Below, in pieces: positions 1 through 10,132 of a stretch of 26,261 nucleotides of DNA; within the stretch, counting starts at the first letter, position 1; every line of letters begins with the position of its first letter. A program made the position numbers and the translations under genes. This DNA is from Gracilariopsis chorda (taxonomy: Eukaryota; Rhodophyta; Florideophyceae; Gracilariales; Gracilariaceae). A model generated the notes under the pieces. It was not told where the DNA came from. It made no database searches and saw only the letters and a program-made list of their open reading frames with translations. Where the stretch lies: NCBI GenBank assembly GCA_003194525.1, contig NBIV01000803.1, positions 1 through 26,261 of the forward strand, given 5' to 3'.

Positions 1-215
1 TTGGAGCACGGTGAGACGTGCGGCCAGCCGGATGCACAGGCGCCACGGGCGGTATGGGGTTAACTGGCGCGGGGGCAGGGGCTCTATTGCCCGACTGTGG
101 GCAAGACGTGACTCGAGTTAAGCCCTCTCCGTCAGCAAAGGTTAGATTTACGGTGCAGCTGGAGTGAAAGTTGAAGGTGTCTGTTGTAAGGAAACGAAAA
201 AAAGAATATCTATTT

Positions 216-925
216 GTCAGCAGCTGGCAAAAGAGAGGTAGAAAGGGGGTGGGGCGGAGGGATTGGTGAGCCATTGAACGTACTACAGTTTGAAAATAAG
301 GCTGCACGACCGTTACGTGAAGCTGAACAGGCTGGTGCTGAGCAGACTGGTGCTTAGGATGGTCATTTTGAGAGAACGAAGAAAAAAACCTTTTGGTCAG
401 CAACTAGCAAAAGAGAGGTAGAAAGGGGGTGGGGCGGAGGGATTGGTGAGCCATTGAACGTACAACAGTTTTGAAACATAAGGCTGCACGACCGTTACGT
501 GAAGCTGAACAGGCTGGTGCTGAGCAACTGGTACTGGAAATGGTCATTTTTGAGCAAACGAAGAAAAGAAAACCTTTTGGTCAGCAACTAGCAAAAGAGA
601 GGTAGAAAGGGAGTTGGGCGGAGGGATTGGTGAGCCATTGAACGTACAACAGTTTTGAAAATAAGGCTGCACGACCGTTACGTGAAGCTGAACAGGCTGG
701 TGCTGAGCAGACTGGTGCTTGGATGGTCATTTTGAGAGAACGAAGAAAAGAAAACCTTTTTGGTCAGCAACTAGCAAAAGAGAGGTAGAAAGGGAGTTGG
801 GGGAGGGATTGGTGAGCCATTGAACGTACAACAGTTTTGAAAATAAGGCTGCACGACCGTTACGTGAAGCTGAACAGGCTGGTGCTGAGCAGACTGGTGC
901 TGGATGGTCATTTTGAGAGAACATG
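216..925. repeat. 183-bp minisatellite, about four units (copy A)
   Basis: The landmark gattggtgagccattgaac recurs at about 261, 441, 625 and 807, so the unit spacings are 180, 184 and 182 bp. Each unit holds a purine-rich part (aaagagaggtagaaaggg), the landmark, and a segment with ctgcacgaccgttacgtgaa. The spacings are not multiples of three throughout, so the minus-strand frame that stays open in copy B is broken here. Confidence 0.95.
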
Positions 926-1037
926 GGCGGCAGAATGCTTGGGTCTGGCGCTGTGTGGTACGTCCGGTGCTGCGGAGGGCGCCGCGGCGGGTGTTGCTGA
1001 GGGTGCTGCGGAGTGTACTTCGGAGAAGGCTGATGAC

Positions 1038-2077
1038 CACGTGAGCCCTCGGGGCGGGGGGCACACGTTCATTTGTGCGAGCCAGAGATTGAGCCGGTAT
1101 TGCTGTTGTTGCAGCGATGGAGGTGCAAGCGGAGTTGGTGATGGGAAGGGTCACAGGTTCTGCCTTCCTTCGTTTTCGAAGAGAGGTGGGGCGGCGAAGC
1201 AGAGCGGTGCCGGCGCGCGCTCTTTTAAGTACGAAGCTGGTGGTGCGAAGGTACGTGCGTTTCGCGTGCGGATGCTGTTTTTCGCGTTAGTTTGGGTGCG
1301 GTACCGGAGCACGTGGCGGGGGGTGCGCTGTTCGTGGCGCGTTGTGCCACGTCCAGAGAGCGTGCGTACAACGCGTGCGAACGGCTCGCTGGATGGAGGG
1401 AGGGGGGGGGGAGAGTGTCGGTGACGGGCTGTAACTTTTTGAATGGACGGGCGGGCTTGCTCCTCCTCCAACACTTATTTCTGCTGCGTATGTGACAGCG
1501 TCGGTTTCGTACCGGCACTGTCCTTGGCGCGGCTGCCCTAAGGCGTCGTTTTGACCGCTTTTCAAGCCGGCTGAAAAAGGAAAATGTGATCGCCGCCCGC
1601 TGGCGAGAGAGAGTGACGGCTATTGACATGCCAAGCGGCACTGTGTTCGAGTTCACCTGTGTGTCAGCACTTTCGGTCGCGTATTGCTGATTATCGACTA
1701 CGAATGTTACCGCACCGATGGCGCCTGTTTCGGTGCATTCTCCCGGAACATGTAGATACCACAGCTTTTGCGCTGTCGGCAATCTCTCTCCGGCAGCCTT
1801 GCTTCAGCCGTACCGCGCTTGTGATGCACCTACGTAGAGATTACAAGACGCGTTGTCTCAAGATTCACGTGACACCCCGCGGTCGGTCTCTCAACTCACT
1901 ACGTGCCAGGTGGTGGGTTGAGAGTTAGTAACATTGCCACAGCACCAACATCAAACACCCGTCGCATTGGCCCCAACGCCTCTGCTCTGACCCTAAGGTG
2001 TAATCTCACGTGACCGATATATTACCCTGGCCATCATTGGTAACATGCCGAACGCTCCAGCTCAACGCGCTCACGTG
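1038..2077. promoter_or_regulatory. Cluster of five CACGTG boxes (copy A)
   Basis: The palindrome CACGTG lies at 1038-1043, 1310-1315, 1866-1871, 2007-2012 and 2072-2077. Chance expectation is about one per 4 kb. All five sites are kept in copy B. The last three carry a preceding T (TCACGTG). CACGTG is the core site of bHLH/bZIP factors in eukaryotes; a regulatory role here is an inference. Confidence 0.4.
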
Positions 2078-2583
2078 CAATCCGTTTCCGCAGCCCAAAA
2101 CGTACTCCCGAAAATGGTAACGCTTTCTACTTAAATGCAGACACGAGTCCTTCAAAGGACGTATCGCTCCTTCTCAACTTCTCTCGGCATTCAACCTCGT
2201 TTGGTGATCAAGCCTCATATCTAATCATCTGTTTTTTTCGAGTTTAAAAAACAACATCATGAATCCTGGCCATGCAGCGTGAAGCTGCCTGATAAAGAGT
2301 CGCTCTCCGGCCCAGTGGTAGTTCTAGTTTGACAGTGTCATCTCATCCTGAGATTGTAATTTGTCAAGAAAAAATCTGAGATCTTCCGCTGCCTAGGTCT
2401 GGCTCACAGAACGCCCGTTCTTACACTTCAGGACTAGCATAGCATCTCGACGCTCCCAAATTCATTCTTTTCAATCACCAATGGCCGAAGTTTTGCAGAT
2501 AGCTCTGTACTCAGAAATGCCGCTGCGTTTTCTTCGGATTCTGCTTTAACTATTATCTAAGAAATGGCAGGCTCGTGGTGGAA

Positions 2584-2690
2584 GTGAAGTGCAGCCCGGA
2601 GGGCTGCAGTTCACTCCCACCTCCAAGAAACCGTTTTTCGTCACCAGGAGACTGTGTTATAGTGATGGGAGTCACTTTAGTTAGTGACTC
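2584..2690. repeat. Two hairpins near the right end of repeat copy A
   Basis: Hairpin 1 has arms 2584-2597 and 2601-2614 (gtgaagtgcagccc / gggctgcagttcac) with one mismatch and a 3-nt loop. Hairpin 2 has arms 2669-2676 and 2683-2690 (gagtcact / agtgactc), perfect, with a 6-nt loop. They lie 165-270 bp from the repeat's right end, and both recur in copy B. Confidence 0.7.
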
Positions 2691-2854
2691 GTTTGAATGC
2701 GGTCTCGTCTCGAAACATTCGTAGAGCTCGTTTCAGGACTTTGTGTGTCTCTTTTCGCGCAAAACGATACATCCTCAAACGCGTCAGCTTTGTGCCCTAA
2801 GTTCCTGCTTGACTGCCACCCACTTGTTCTCCGCTAAGCCATGCCAAGTGGTGA

Positions 2855-3409
2855 TCAGTAATGTACCCCACCCCCTTCACTATGCCCCCGTTGCTTAGAG
2901 CCGAACGAAAAGTCTTGCGATATTCGTGTGCTCTTCTTCCGCCAAGCAGGAAAGAATTCCAAATTCATTAGTTTGCTTTTTGTTCTCGAAAGCTTTTGAG
3001 CCGTAGTATGTACGTAGACCCCGGAGCGCACTTGTTGGTATTGACTGCCGCCTTATCTCCACACGGACAGTGATTCCCAATTCACCTCGATGTTTGCCAA
3101 CACTTCTGCCGAGTCTCAGGACTGAAACATTTCTTCACCACCATCTACCAACCCCTGACCGATCGGCATGCGAAATAGTTCAACAGCTATCAGTATACAC
3201 GGATGCAACGCACCGTTTCTTTTTCTGTCATCCGCGCCCTTCACAAAGAGCTGTTGGGCCCACGTGCGCGAAAAGGACTTTAGTCTTTGGCTTAAATTGT
3301 GATCATGAACTTTGGAACGGGTCTGTCTCCGGGTTCAAGAATAGAGCGCTTCGGGCACCTCGATGGTTTCCTTGGTGGAGTTGCGTATTCTGATCTTCTT
3401 GTTCTAAAG
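2855..3409. other. No gene recognised
   Basis: This stretch begins where the similarity to copy B stops and ends at the tail of the DUF3326-like pseudogene. A 107-codon open frame (3070-3393, +) has no recognisable domain and looks like chance. No repeat or RNA gene was seen. Confidence 0.5.
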
Positions 3410-4856
3410 TTAAGTCGCTAGGAGATTGCGATCAGGGCGCACCAAATTCGTGATGAGCCTGTTTTGTCTCTTGCCATACGCGATGCAAGAAGTCGAATTT
3501 ATCTTATCCGCGGATTGCTGCAGAGGGACTGAGTTTGTTCTACGTTGTATTGTGTCAAAAGTGCGAAGCAAGGCATTATCCGTGGAAGGCGCTGTTATTG
3601 GATGAATCTTTAAAAGAGCTACAGATGTTTGAAGCGAGGAGATAGTTATACGGGCCCTGTGTGGTGCGACTAGGCCAGCAGCGTCAGCGTAACTTCTAGC
3701 ATAAACTAGCGTTGAGTCATCAATTCCTGCACTTGATGCTCTGACAACGAGCGTTGTGATATTTTCGTTAACCGCAATCACCATCATGTCGGCTCTACTG
3801 GGTAGCCTCACCACTGCAGGGCTACATTCGCCGCCGTAGTAACTGAAGAATCTACGTCCGTCCGATTGTTGGAAACCAGATGAGGTGCTCGAGAAAGCTC
3901 AACAAGCACGCTGGACAAAACTGTATAGCCAAGCTCTTCCGCTGCTGACTTTGGTGAAACGCTGTCATCTGCTGGCAGCGGTTGAAGTGGTGGAGAATGC
4001 GCACATGTTAGGTGGAACTTTCGAGTTACAAGATGGCTGATCACTGCTTCTGCACCAGAATTCGCATCAACTGCGTTTCCAGATCGGTAGTTTGCGAGTT
4101 GTACATGATCTTCCTCAGAAAATTGGGAAACAACTGCTATAGCCTGACAGCTATGCTTTTCGAGGTGCTGGACTGAAAGCAACAAAGCCGCTGGATCAGC
4201 GGTAATCCCCCATGAAGCGCCTCCCTTCGATGACGCTATTTTGACAAATAATTGTCAAAATACGTTGTTGTGCGGTGCGTGATATCCAAGCGTAATGTAG
4301 CACGGGCAGCATCTGCGGTGTATCTATGGCGAAGGATGGTCTCTTCGGGCCTGCCTGAATCAAGTACTATTCTGAGACGATTTGATGTAGATGACACTGG
4401 GGCTGGGACCCATTTCTCCACAAGCAAATCGATCAAGAGCGTATCCTTCCACGTATAACGCATTGGAGATTGGCCAATACATTAGTGCGCCTTTCAGAAC
4501 ATCCGAGTGAATAATGAGCGTGTCAGTGACGCGTGGGGGAAGTCTTGCAGCCGGAAGTGAATCGCTAGCGTACCCGCCGATGGCACCCCCAACACCTGTG
4601 GGGACTATGAGCACTGCTGTATGCTGCGAACACACAACCAATGCATCTCGACTTCGGACAGAGAGGTGACGCGGGTACTGCTACAACGCTTGAACATTTG
4701 TGGCTCGCTTGAACTGTGAGTTTGCAAAGCCCAGGAATGTGAGAAAAGCACACGATTGAAGTAGGCCGGGGATTCTCTGGGAGCACATCGCGATAACGCT
4801 GGATTCTGCGAAGAACACGTCAGTCTAGTGGGGCGAGGGAGCAGAAGTGCAGCCAC
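3410..4856 (-). pseudogene. DUF3326-family protein, frameshifted pseudogene
   Basis: Four overlapping minus-strand frames, in order, carry the family's hallmarks as I know them. These are VPTGVGGAIGGYASDS and ALYVEGYALDRFA (about 4610-4430), ADAARATLRLDI (about 4270), GASWGITADPAALL then QAIAVVSQF (about 4215-4125), GAEAVISHLV, SPKSAAEELGYTVL and SRAPHLV (about 4065-3870), and MMVIAVNENITTLVV with ARSYADAAGLVAP (about 3790-3660). The first frame, from about 4856, is Ser/Arg/Pro-rich and could be a plastid transit peptide; it starts without an ATG. The function of DUF3326 proteins is unknown to me. The family is known from cyanobacteria and plastid-bearing eukaryotes. At least four frame changes mean it cannot encode the protein as written. 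The tail after about 3650 has no recognisable family sequence, so the 3' limit is uncertain. Confidence 0.8.
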
Positions 4857-5519
4857 CGGTACTTCTGAACACGCTTTTGAAGACTTTCGCTGTTTGAAAC
4901 GCGACGTAGACAGTGCCTACTTTCATACTACATCTGTATCGTGTTTCATCTGCATGTGTTCTGGTTCAGTGATAGAATTAAGGTTGATAGAATGTATTCT
5001 ATTGACACTCTTTTGTCTTGAAACATGAGAAAGCTACTTTACCCTGCTGCTAAAGGTTATTGTTCTCGTACAAGCGTTAATCGTAAGAAACCGGATCTTC
5101 TCCTCTAACTGGAGGCATGAAACTCCTAAACTTTTGCACCTTTTTCCCTACCTTCCAGCTAGGGATATCCGCCATTACGTTTGCTTCCCATTTGCTGTAT
5201 TGTTCTGTCTACAAATAGAAGAACACACCAAGGAAGGGACGAACAGGATACGAATTGCGAGCTCCTTAAGTGTCTTTGCTCTGATTTCATGAGGCGGTAG
5301 GAGCATATAAATCAGGGATTGACACTTACCTTTGCTACAAAACGAGCTTCATCCTTAGCTTGTAAAAACGGAATGATCGCTAAAAAGAATGTTCTTCTTC
5401 TCTTGTTGCAAATCCCTACCAAACAAAATTGAGCACGAATAGAGAGCAGGGTTGGTCAAGTCAGGGTCAGATTGATTGAGACATGTGGAGGTGTTATTGG
5501 ACGGATGAAATCACATGAA
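4857..5519. other. No gene recognised
   Basis: This lies between the DUF3326-like and NDUFA13-like remnants. A 66-codon plus-strand frame (4828-5028) overlaps the start of the pseudogene and has no recognisable domain. Other frames are short and stop-rich. It may be decayed intergenic DNA. Confidence 0.4.
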
Positions 5520-5700
5520 ATCACACATCTTCGCTTAATGTAAAAAGTACTAATGCAATAGAAGCTGTATGAAATGATCAGCGCGGTTCCGAACAAGAGT
5601 GGGCCGGCGGCAGGCCCGATTGAGCGGGGAACATTTCTGGCAATGTTGATAGGAGCATATCCGCCGTTGGGAGCAACCTCCTGTCGTACGGCTCAATGCG
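5520..5700 (-). pseudogene. NDUFA13/GRIM-19-like N-terminal fragment
   Basis: Read on the minus strand from about 5700, one frame gives QEVAPNGGYAPINIARNVPR followed by a hydrophobic segment (PLLFGTALIISYSFYC). This matches the shape of the N-terminus of NDUFA13 (GRIM-19), a membrane-arm subunit of mitochondrial complex I: a Gly-Gly-Tyr motif, a short basic Arg-Asn-x-Pro segment, then one membrane helix ending in an aromatic patch. A stop lies just upstream (about 5705), there is no credible ATG, and the frame loses similarity after about 5555, so the long coiled C-terminal half is missing. It lies downstream of the DUF3326-like remnant in plus coordinates and on the same strand. The match is short and from memory; a profile search would settle it. 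Confidence 0.5.
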
Positions 5701-5815
5701 GCAGTGGTCTGTGCCGTGCGTCGATTGCCGTCAGCATGGACTTGCGCACGCAGAAGATGGAGTACAACCGACACAGGCGTAGGATTTAATCACGGGAGGG
5801 ATTTAATGAAAATAG

Positions 5816-6013
5816 CGCTTCGGTGAGCGGCTCAGATGGAAAGCGATCGCGGAGGCACGCGCATTTCTCTACCTGCTTGCAGGACCACCTGGAGAATACG
5901 ATAATCTAGATGATAGCAGTGACCCGAGACCCCAAACAAAGCAGAAATCTAAAACTGTGACGACGATAGGAGCAGTCCATCATCATCATAATCATGTTTG
6001 CATAGACGTCTAG
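5816..6013 (+). pseudogene. Unidentified open frame, protein-like composition
   Basis: A 65-codon frame without an ATG is open from 5816 to the stop at 6011-6013. It reads as a helical-looking, charged segment (WKAIAEARAFLYLLAGPP), then an acidic/basic linker and a His-rich end (VHHHHNHV). I do not recognise it. Its composition is more protein-like than that of neighbouring frames, and it sits within a block of decayed genes, so it may be another exon or gene remnant. Confidence 0.25.
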
Positions 6014-6871
6014 CTTCCGCACTGAGTGACACCTTTATCTCTGCTGCCCCATTCGAGAAGAAATCTATCTATTTGGTGCATAACGGCCGAAACCTTTTAA
6101 TAAATCGCATGAGTATCGTGAGAAATGTAAGGTACCATTGATATCGATGTTTCCATGAGAGCAACGAGAGCACTTCAGTGGTCGTTTCGTTTCGAAACTT
6201 TCCAGGCGACTAGAGCATCATGGTGTGGTCGCCTCGACAAATCGGTCCCTACAAGTAGTTGAGAAACGCCGCCGGCGGCGTCATGAGAAGGAGCTAGCAA
6301 TTCACGGGTAGATGCGTAGAATTCTACACCCCTGTCTCGTAGGTTTTTTTGTCTTTTTTTTTTAATTGAATCATTGCAACTGTTGTGCAGTGCAATAGCA
6401 CTGGAGATATGACAGTGGGGCTACAGCCGCAGGGTTGATCCGCGGTTGATGTGAACAGACGTTCAGATCTTGCTAAGTTCCAAAAGTTTGAACCTGCAAT
6501 TGTTGCGGCACTTCCTCGTTGCTTTTGTGAGCACTTTCTTGCGAAGCTGGAGGTTATTGTTATGTCCCTAGCATCCTGTAGGGGCCCTTTTCCGTACAGC
6601 GTAAGAGTTCCTCATACTGCAAGTAGTTGTAGAGGAGAGGAGTGCACGAGCACAAGCTCAACAAACTTAACTTTACGACATAGCTTGAGGTCCAACCACC
6701 TCACGCTCGTGGTCACCGCCGAATCCTACTCCTCAATTTATACTACCCGTAGAGCATATAGCGGGTGCCAGCCGATAGGGAAGCAAAGATGAGAATTCTG
6801 GGAAGAGAACTACTTTGCGTGGTCCAATCGGCATCCATTGATAACCTAAGAACACATCTTTCGCCCCAATT
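6014..6871. other. No gene recognised
   Basis: Upstream of the helicase remnant. A 113-codon plus frame (6451-6792) has no recognisable domain. There is a T-rich run at about 6344-6365. I see no promoter motif that I can support for the helicase remnant at 6872. Confidence 0.4.
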
Positions 6872-8110
6872 ATGTCAAATAAGAGAGATAGCACAGGTTT
6901 AAACGGGGCCAATCCCCATGTTGTTTCGAAGAAACCAAGGCTTGCAGATAAGGACTCGAGCAATGATGTTCACACATGTGAAGAACAAGAGCCAGCATTG
7001 GTGTCTTCAAAACTTCCCTCTACTAGTTCAATGCCACGTTGTATAACATTTCGTGTGGAATCGACGGGAACAACAGGATCGTCTGTTTCTGCCCGACAAG
7101 CTTGTGCAATCTCCACCAATGCTAAAAACATCATGTAAGCATGACATTTTCCTTCGCGGAGACTGCAAAAAAGAATACAACATTTCTGAGCTTAAGATGC
7201 CAGAGAAACCGGCGAAGCAGTATTCCCTTTCATTGAATTCATTTGAGCGGGAAATTGTAAAAGGGGTAGAGCGGAACGAGAGCGTTCTGGTTGCAGCACA
7301 CACGAACGCATTGAAGACAGCGATAACGGAATACGATGGCACGAAGAGACAACTAAAGGGCAAGGTATACGTCGCCAATCAAAGCCCTCAGCAATCAGAA
7401 ATATCGAGAACTTGAAGCAGAATTTAGTGATGTTAGACTGATGACCGGGGATGCAACGATAACAAGAATACCTCTTGTCGTGTAATGACTACCAAAACTC
7501 TCAGAAGCATGCTCTACAGAGGAATTTAAGTTGTACGTGAGGTCTCTTGAGTTATTTTTGATGCAGTTCACTATATGCGGGACAAAGAAAGAGGGGTCAT
7601 GTGGGAGGAATCAATCATCCTTGTTCCGCAAACTGTCAGATTTGTACTCCTGAGCGCTACGATTCCAAACGCACGTGAATACTCGGAATAGATTGGCCAT
7701 TTGAATATCGAACGAACATAGCGCGAGTATCTCAAAATGCGGTAGCATCTCTGAACGACGAGGATCAGGATTTGCTCCAGACAACACCCATTTTCCAACT
7801 GCTGGATCTCGAAATTGACATCCATCATTCAGGACCCTTCCCGTTGTAAATGAGGTTCTTGAAATCTATTTCAGTAAGGGCTATTGAAATGTCTTTTCGC
7901 GACAGAGACTTTTGAGATGGGACTAAACGTGCCAGCCAAAACAGTGCTGTTTACCAGTATCAGGCCGCTTGACGGGTTACAGTTCAGAAAGCCTGCCGGA
8001 GGCGAATAGATGCAAATGAGTGGCCGGGCCGATCGTCGAGGTATTGATAAAGAGGAATCAGCACTGCATTCTCCAAGGTTGGAAGAAGAGACCATTGCTA
8101 AAGTGGTACT
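6872..8110 (+). pseudogene. MTR4/SKI2-type DExH RNA helicase, decayed and internally deleted
   Basis: The N-terminus (ATG at 6872) has a KKPRL basic patch and an acidic linker like MTR4. After a frame change come CKHDIFL, FEREIVKGVERNESVLVAAH (Q/I motif region, about 7155-7305) and the Walker A position, which reads AHTNALKT with Leu where Gly-Lys-Thr is expected. A further frame change precedes [18 protein letters not shown] (motif Ia) and RLMTGDATI (Ib). Motif II reads FDAVHYMRD (DAVH, not DEIH) and motif [17 protein letters not shown], followed by a TAG at an expected Trp. Next come [28 protein letters not shown] (motif V) and MSGRADRRGIDKE (motif VI). The segment normally lying between motif III and the HHSG region, over 100 residues, is missing near 7700-7735. 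MTR4 unwinds RNA for the nuclear exosome; this copy cannot. Confidence 0.9.
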
Positions 8111-8390
8111 GTAGTGTACAGGTCAGGTGCAAGCCGGGCAGCAAAGCTATCATTGAGGACAATGGATCGTGTCCCATACATTGTGACGGGACCCAAACGT
8201 GTAATACATGCAAACATGCGTCGCTGCCTGTAATATATTGTTTCGAGAAAATGAATTTACGTGCACCTTTTTTCGCTGAACTAATGATTATGTACAGCGC
8301 TTTATATCCAGCAATAGAGATTGTTCCTGTTTGAAGTTCGCAACCAGCTGTCGCGTGACCATCCCATTCCAAAGATTTCGTCAATTCGGT
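8111..8390. other. Gap between helicase and RRM remnants
   Basis: A frame from 8020 to 8334 (+) covers part of the helicase tail out of frame and then a Cys-rich stretch (CNTCKHASLPVIYC). I cannot assign it to a family. It may be the decayed 3' part of the helicase gene plus intergenic DNA. Confidence 0.3.
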
Positions 8391-8880
8391 ACGGCCACTG
8401 CGGCCAATGAGCTTGTTGCCGGGCGAGTCGCCGCAGAATTTCCCGACTTATACGGCCGAGTGTTCGAGGCAAAGATAGTTGTGCCGCGTTCGGAATGGGG
8501 GCCTCCGTCATGTAGCAATGCCTGGCGTGCCACAAAGAAATTCTTCATCGGTAGTTTACCCACCACATGTCGCGAAGCAGACGTTTCGATCTGCATGCCC
8601 ACTTTATTCGCTTCGGTGATATCGCAGAATGTCAGGTCATGTACGGCCATCAGACTGATAACTCGAGGGGCTTTGGCTTTGTCACGTTTACATCCGAACT
8701 AACATTCCACAAAGTGGTGGATGTAGACCACGAAATCATGCATAAACACGTCAAGGTAAAGCGTGCGGAGCCGAAACAAGCGCTTGACGCACGTCTTGGA
8801 CGCGAGGCAGCAGCTGCTCTACTGCCCTTTTCTTCTACTCATTCATCCACCTCTTCATTACATGTATCCTCTCAAAAGCA
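8391..8880 (+). pseudogene. Two-RRM hnRNP/Musashi-like RNA-binding protein, remnant
   Basis: The frame starting upstream at 8331 shows what looks like the end of a first RRM (GRVFEAKIVVPRSE, about 8455-8496). A linker follows, then the RNP2 strand of a second RRM, KKFFIGSLPTTCREAD (about 8538-8585). A small frame change near 8580-8593 moves the rest into the frame with DLHAHFIRFGDI, RNP1 RGFGFVTF (about 8665-8690) and VKVKRAEPKQALDAR at the domain end. RNP1 followed by a KxAEPK-type ending is typical of the hnRNP A/B, Musashi and plant RBGD class. The first RRM's own RNP motifs are not visible. Downstream frames (to about 9456) are Ser/Pro/Tyr-rich and broken, possibly the low-complexity C-terminus. 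Such proteins bind mRNA in nucleus or cytoplasm. The frame change and missing half-domain argue for a pseudogene, though a small intron or sequence error cannot be excluded for the frame change. Confidence 0.8.
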
Positions 8881-9696
8881 ACAGAGTCATATGTCATGAA
8901 GTTCGTAGAATTGTGAATCAAATTTTGCTGCTTCTATCCCGTATGGGTCCTAAGCATTCGCGATTCCAAATACATCTTCTATCCCGCATGCTATTTCGCC
9001 TGTTGCTCATACAACTTTCCAATGGATTTCGCCTTGGTTTGGCGTCCTGTCATGGAAGGCTGGCTCCAGCTGGACCTCTGTTCAAGCCGTCTCGTTTTAC
9101 GGTTCTGGCAAGCTGTCAATTCGTTATCGCGTCAGTCAAGTGCCGTTCTAAGTCGGACTACGTCCCAAACATCTCAAGCTGGTATGAGATTCTTCACACT
9201 AGGAATTTCGTACTCTCCAGACCCGCCCAATGCTCATACGACGAGGTTTACGCAGTTTCCGCTCCACTCAACCCTCCTGCACTTAATCTTACCAACTTCA
9301 TACCCGGAACAAGAACAGAACAAAAGTTTCATCCATACTCATCTATGGAACGACTTGAGGGTTCGAATCGGTAATTATACCGTGCAGTGTATATTTTCTT
9401 CTTCAGCCTCGGGACTCAATGCCTTCTTCGGCTGCACAGATTTTTGTTGGGCGTGATCAATCTCTTCAATTCTTCTCGTACTTTTGTTCTTTCTATAGAA
9501 ACATACTATGTTAGAACTTGTAGTTAGTGCAGCGGTTTGTGTAAAGTGGCGATGTAGTTTGGAAATTTTTGCAGCTTTGGTACATTAGCGAGATCAGGTG
9601 CCTTTCGTAAACAATTTTTGCTCCGTAGCTGCCATCATGTTCAGCAAGAACAAATTGTACATCTTACGTGAAGTCTAGCACAAATATGATAGAAGC
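8881..9696. other. Possible decayed C-terminus of the RRM gene, otherwise empty
   Basis: Three plus frames stay open in turns between about 8763 and 9456. They encode Ser/Pro/Tyr-rich sequence that would suit the low-complexity tail of an hnRNP-like protein, but I see no conserved motif. From 9457 to 9696 I see nothing. Confidence 0.3.
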
Positions 9697-9870
9697 ATGG
9701 GACCGGTGGAAAGCAAATTGAGAAACAACGTGAGAGAGGTTAAGGAGTCTAACATAACTTCTGCCACAGCAATACGCAGCTGCTCGTTTTTGCAATGTGC
9801 GTTCAATGACTCCCAGTACTTTTCAGGTTACAAAAAGATCGGGTTCCAATACTACGCATACACCAAGTAG
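9697..9870 (+). CDS. Small ORF, 57 codons, unidentified
   Basis: ATG at 9697, stop TAG at 9868-9870. The product starts MGPVESKLRNNVREVKES and ends in a Tyr-rich tail. The first ten residues resemble the start of BolA-family proteins (MGPVE then a basic helix), but the BolA His and the RHR-type motif are absent, so I do not assign it. It may be a gene remnant or chance. Confidence 0.2.
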   Translation: MGPVESKLRNNVREVKESNITSATAIRSCSFLQCAFNDSQYFSGYKKIGFQYYAYTK

Positions 9871-10132
9871 AAAGACAGAAATGCAGGATCACCCCCTTTC
9901 CCTTTACGAATCGTGAAAGAGACAGCTACCGCTCTCAGTAAAATGCAGCGTGGCATGGAGCTGCAATGAGGATATCGGATTTGCAACTTCTGCCCCTCTG
10001 TGCGTAAATCTGTTCACATACCCCAAATCATAACATTAGTAGTAAGAGTGATGATCGAGTGCAAGAACAAACTGTTATTAAACCAGGCTTATAATACAAC
10101 AAAGTGCTCAAAAGCTTCAAAACCCTTCAAAG

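Larger units (their letters stand above)
1..2854. repeat. Long dispersed repeat, copy A (left end outside window)
   Basis: Position 1 aligns with 14234 and the match runs, with indels, to the shared end ...ccaagtggtga at 2854 (17441 in copy B), after which the two sequences are unrelated. Copy A is shorter than copy B mainly because it has about four rather than six units of the 183-bp minisatellite. Inside are the minisatellite, a GC-rich stretch with CACGTG boxes (about 930-2080) and two hairpins near the right end. The orientation is the same as copy B. It is either a large transposon or terminal-repeat family, or a segmental/subtelomeric repeat. No transposase or reverse transcriptase domain was recognised in it. 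The minus-strand frames of copy B are broken here by frame-changing indels. Confidence 0.95.

Noticed and set aside
216..925. CRISPR-like array from regular direct repeats
   Set aside because: Units are about 183 bp with no alternation of short constant repeats and unique spacers, there are no cas genes, and the surrounding genes are eukaryotic.
2846..2858. Helitron 5' terminus (reverse strand begins TCACCACTTGG, preceded by A in copy A)
   Set aside because: Copy B is preceded by C rather than A, no Rep/helicase ORF or CTRR end with hairpin is seen, and two bases are weak evidence.
3305..3418. FG-GAP/integrin-like repeat in a short plus frame (RFGHLDGF-like wording)
   Set aside because: Only about 35 codons, preceded by a stop, with one imperfect motif. 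Likely chance.
9356..9372. tRNA B-box-like GGTTCGAATCG
   Set aside because: No acceptor stem, D arm or anticodon arm can be folded around it.
9697..9870. BolA family assignment for the small ORF
   Set aside because: Only the first ten residues resemble BolA; the conserved His and the RHR-like motif are missing.
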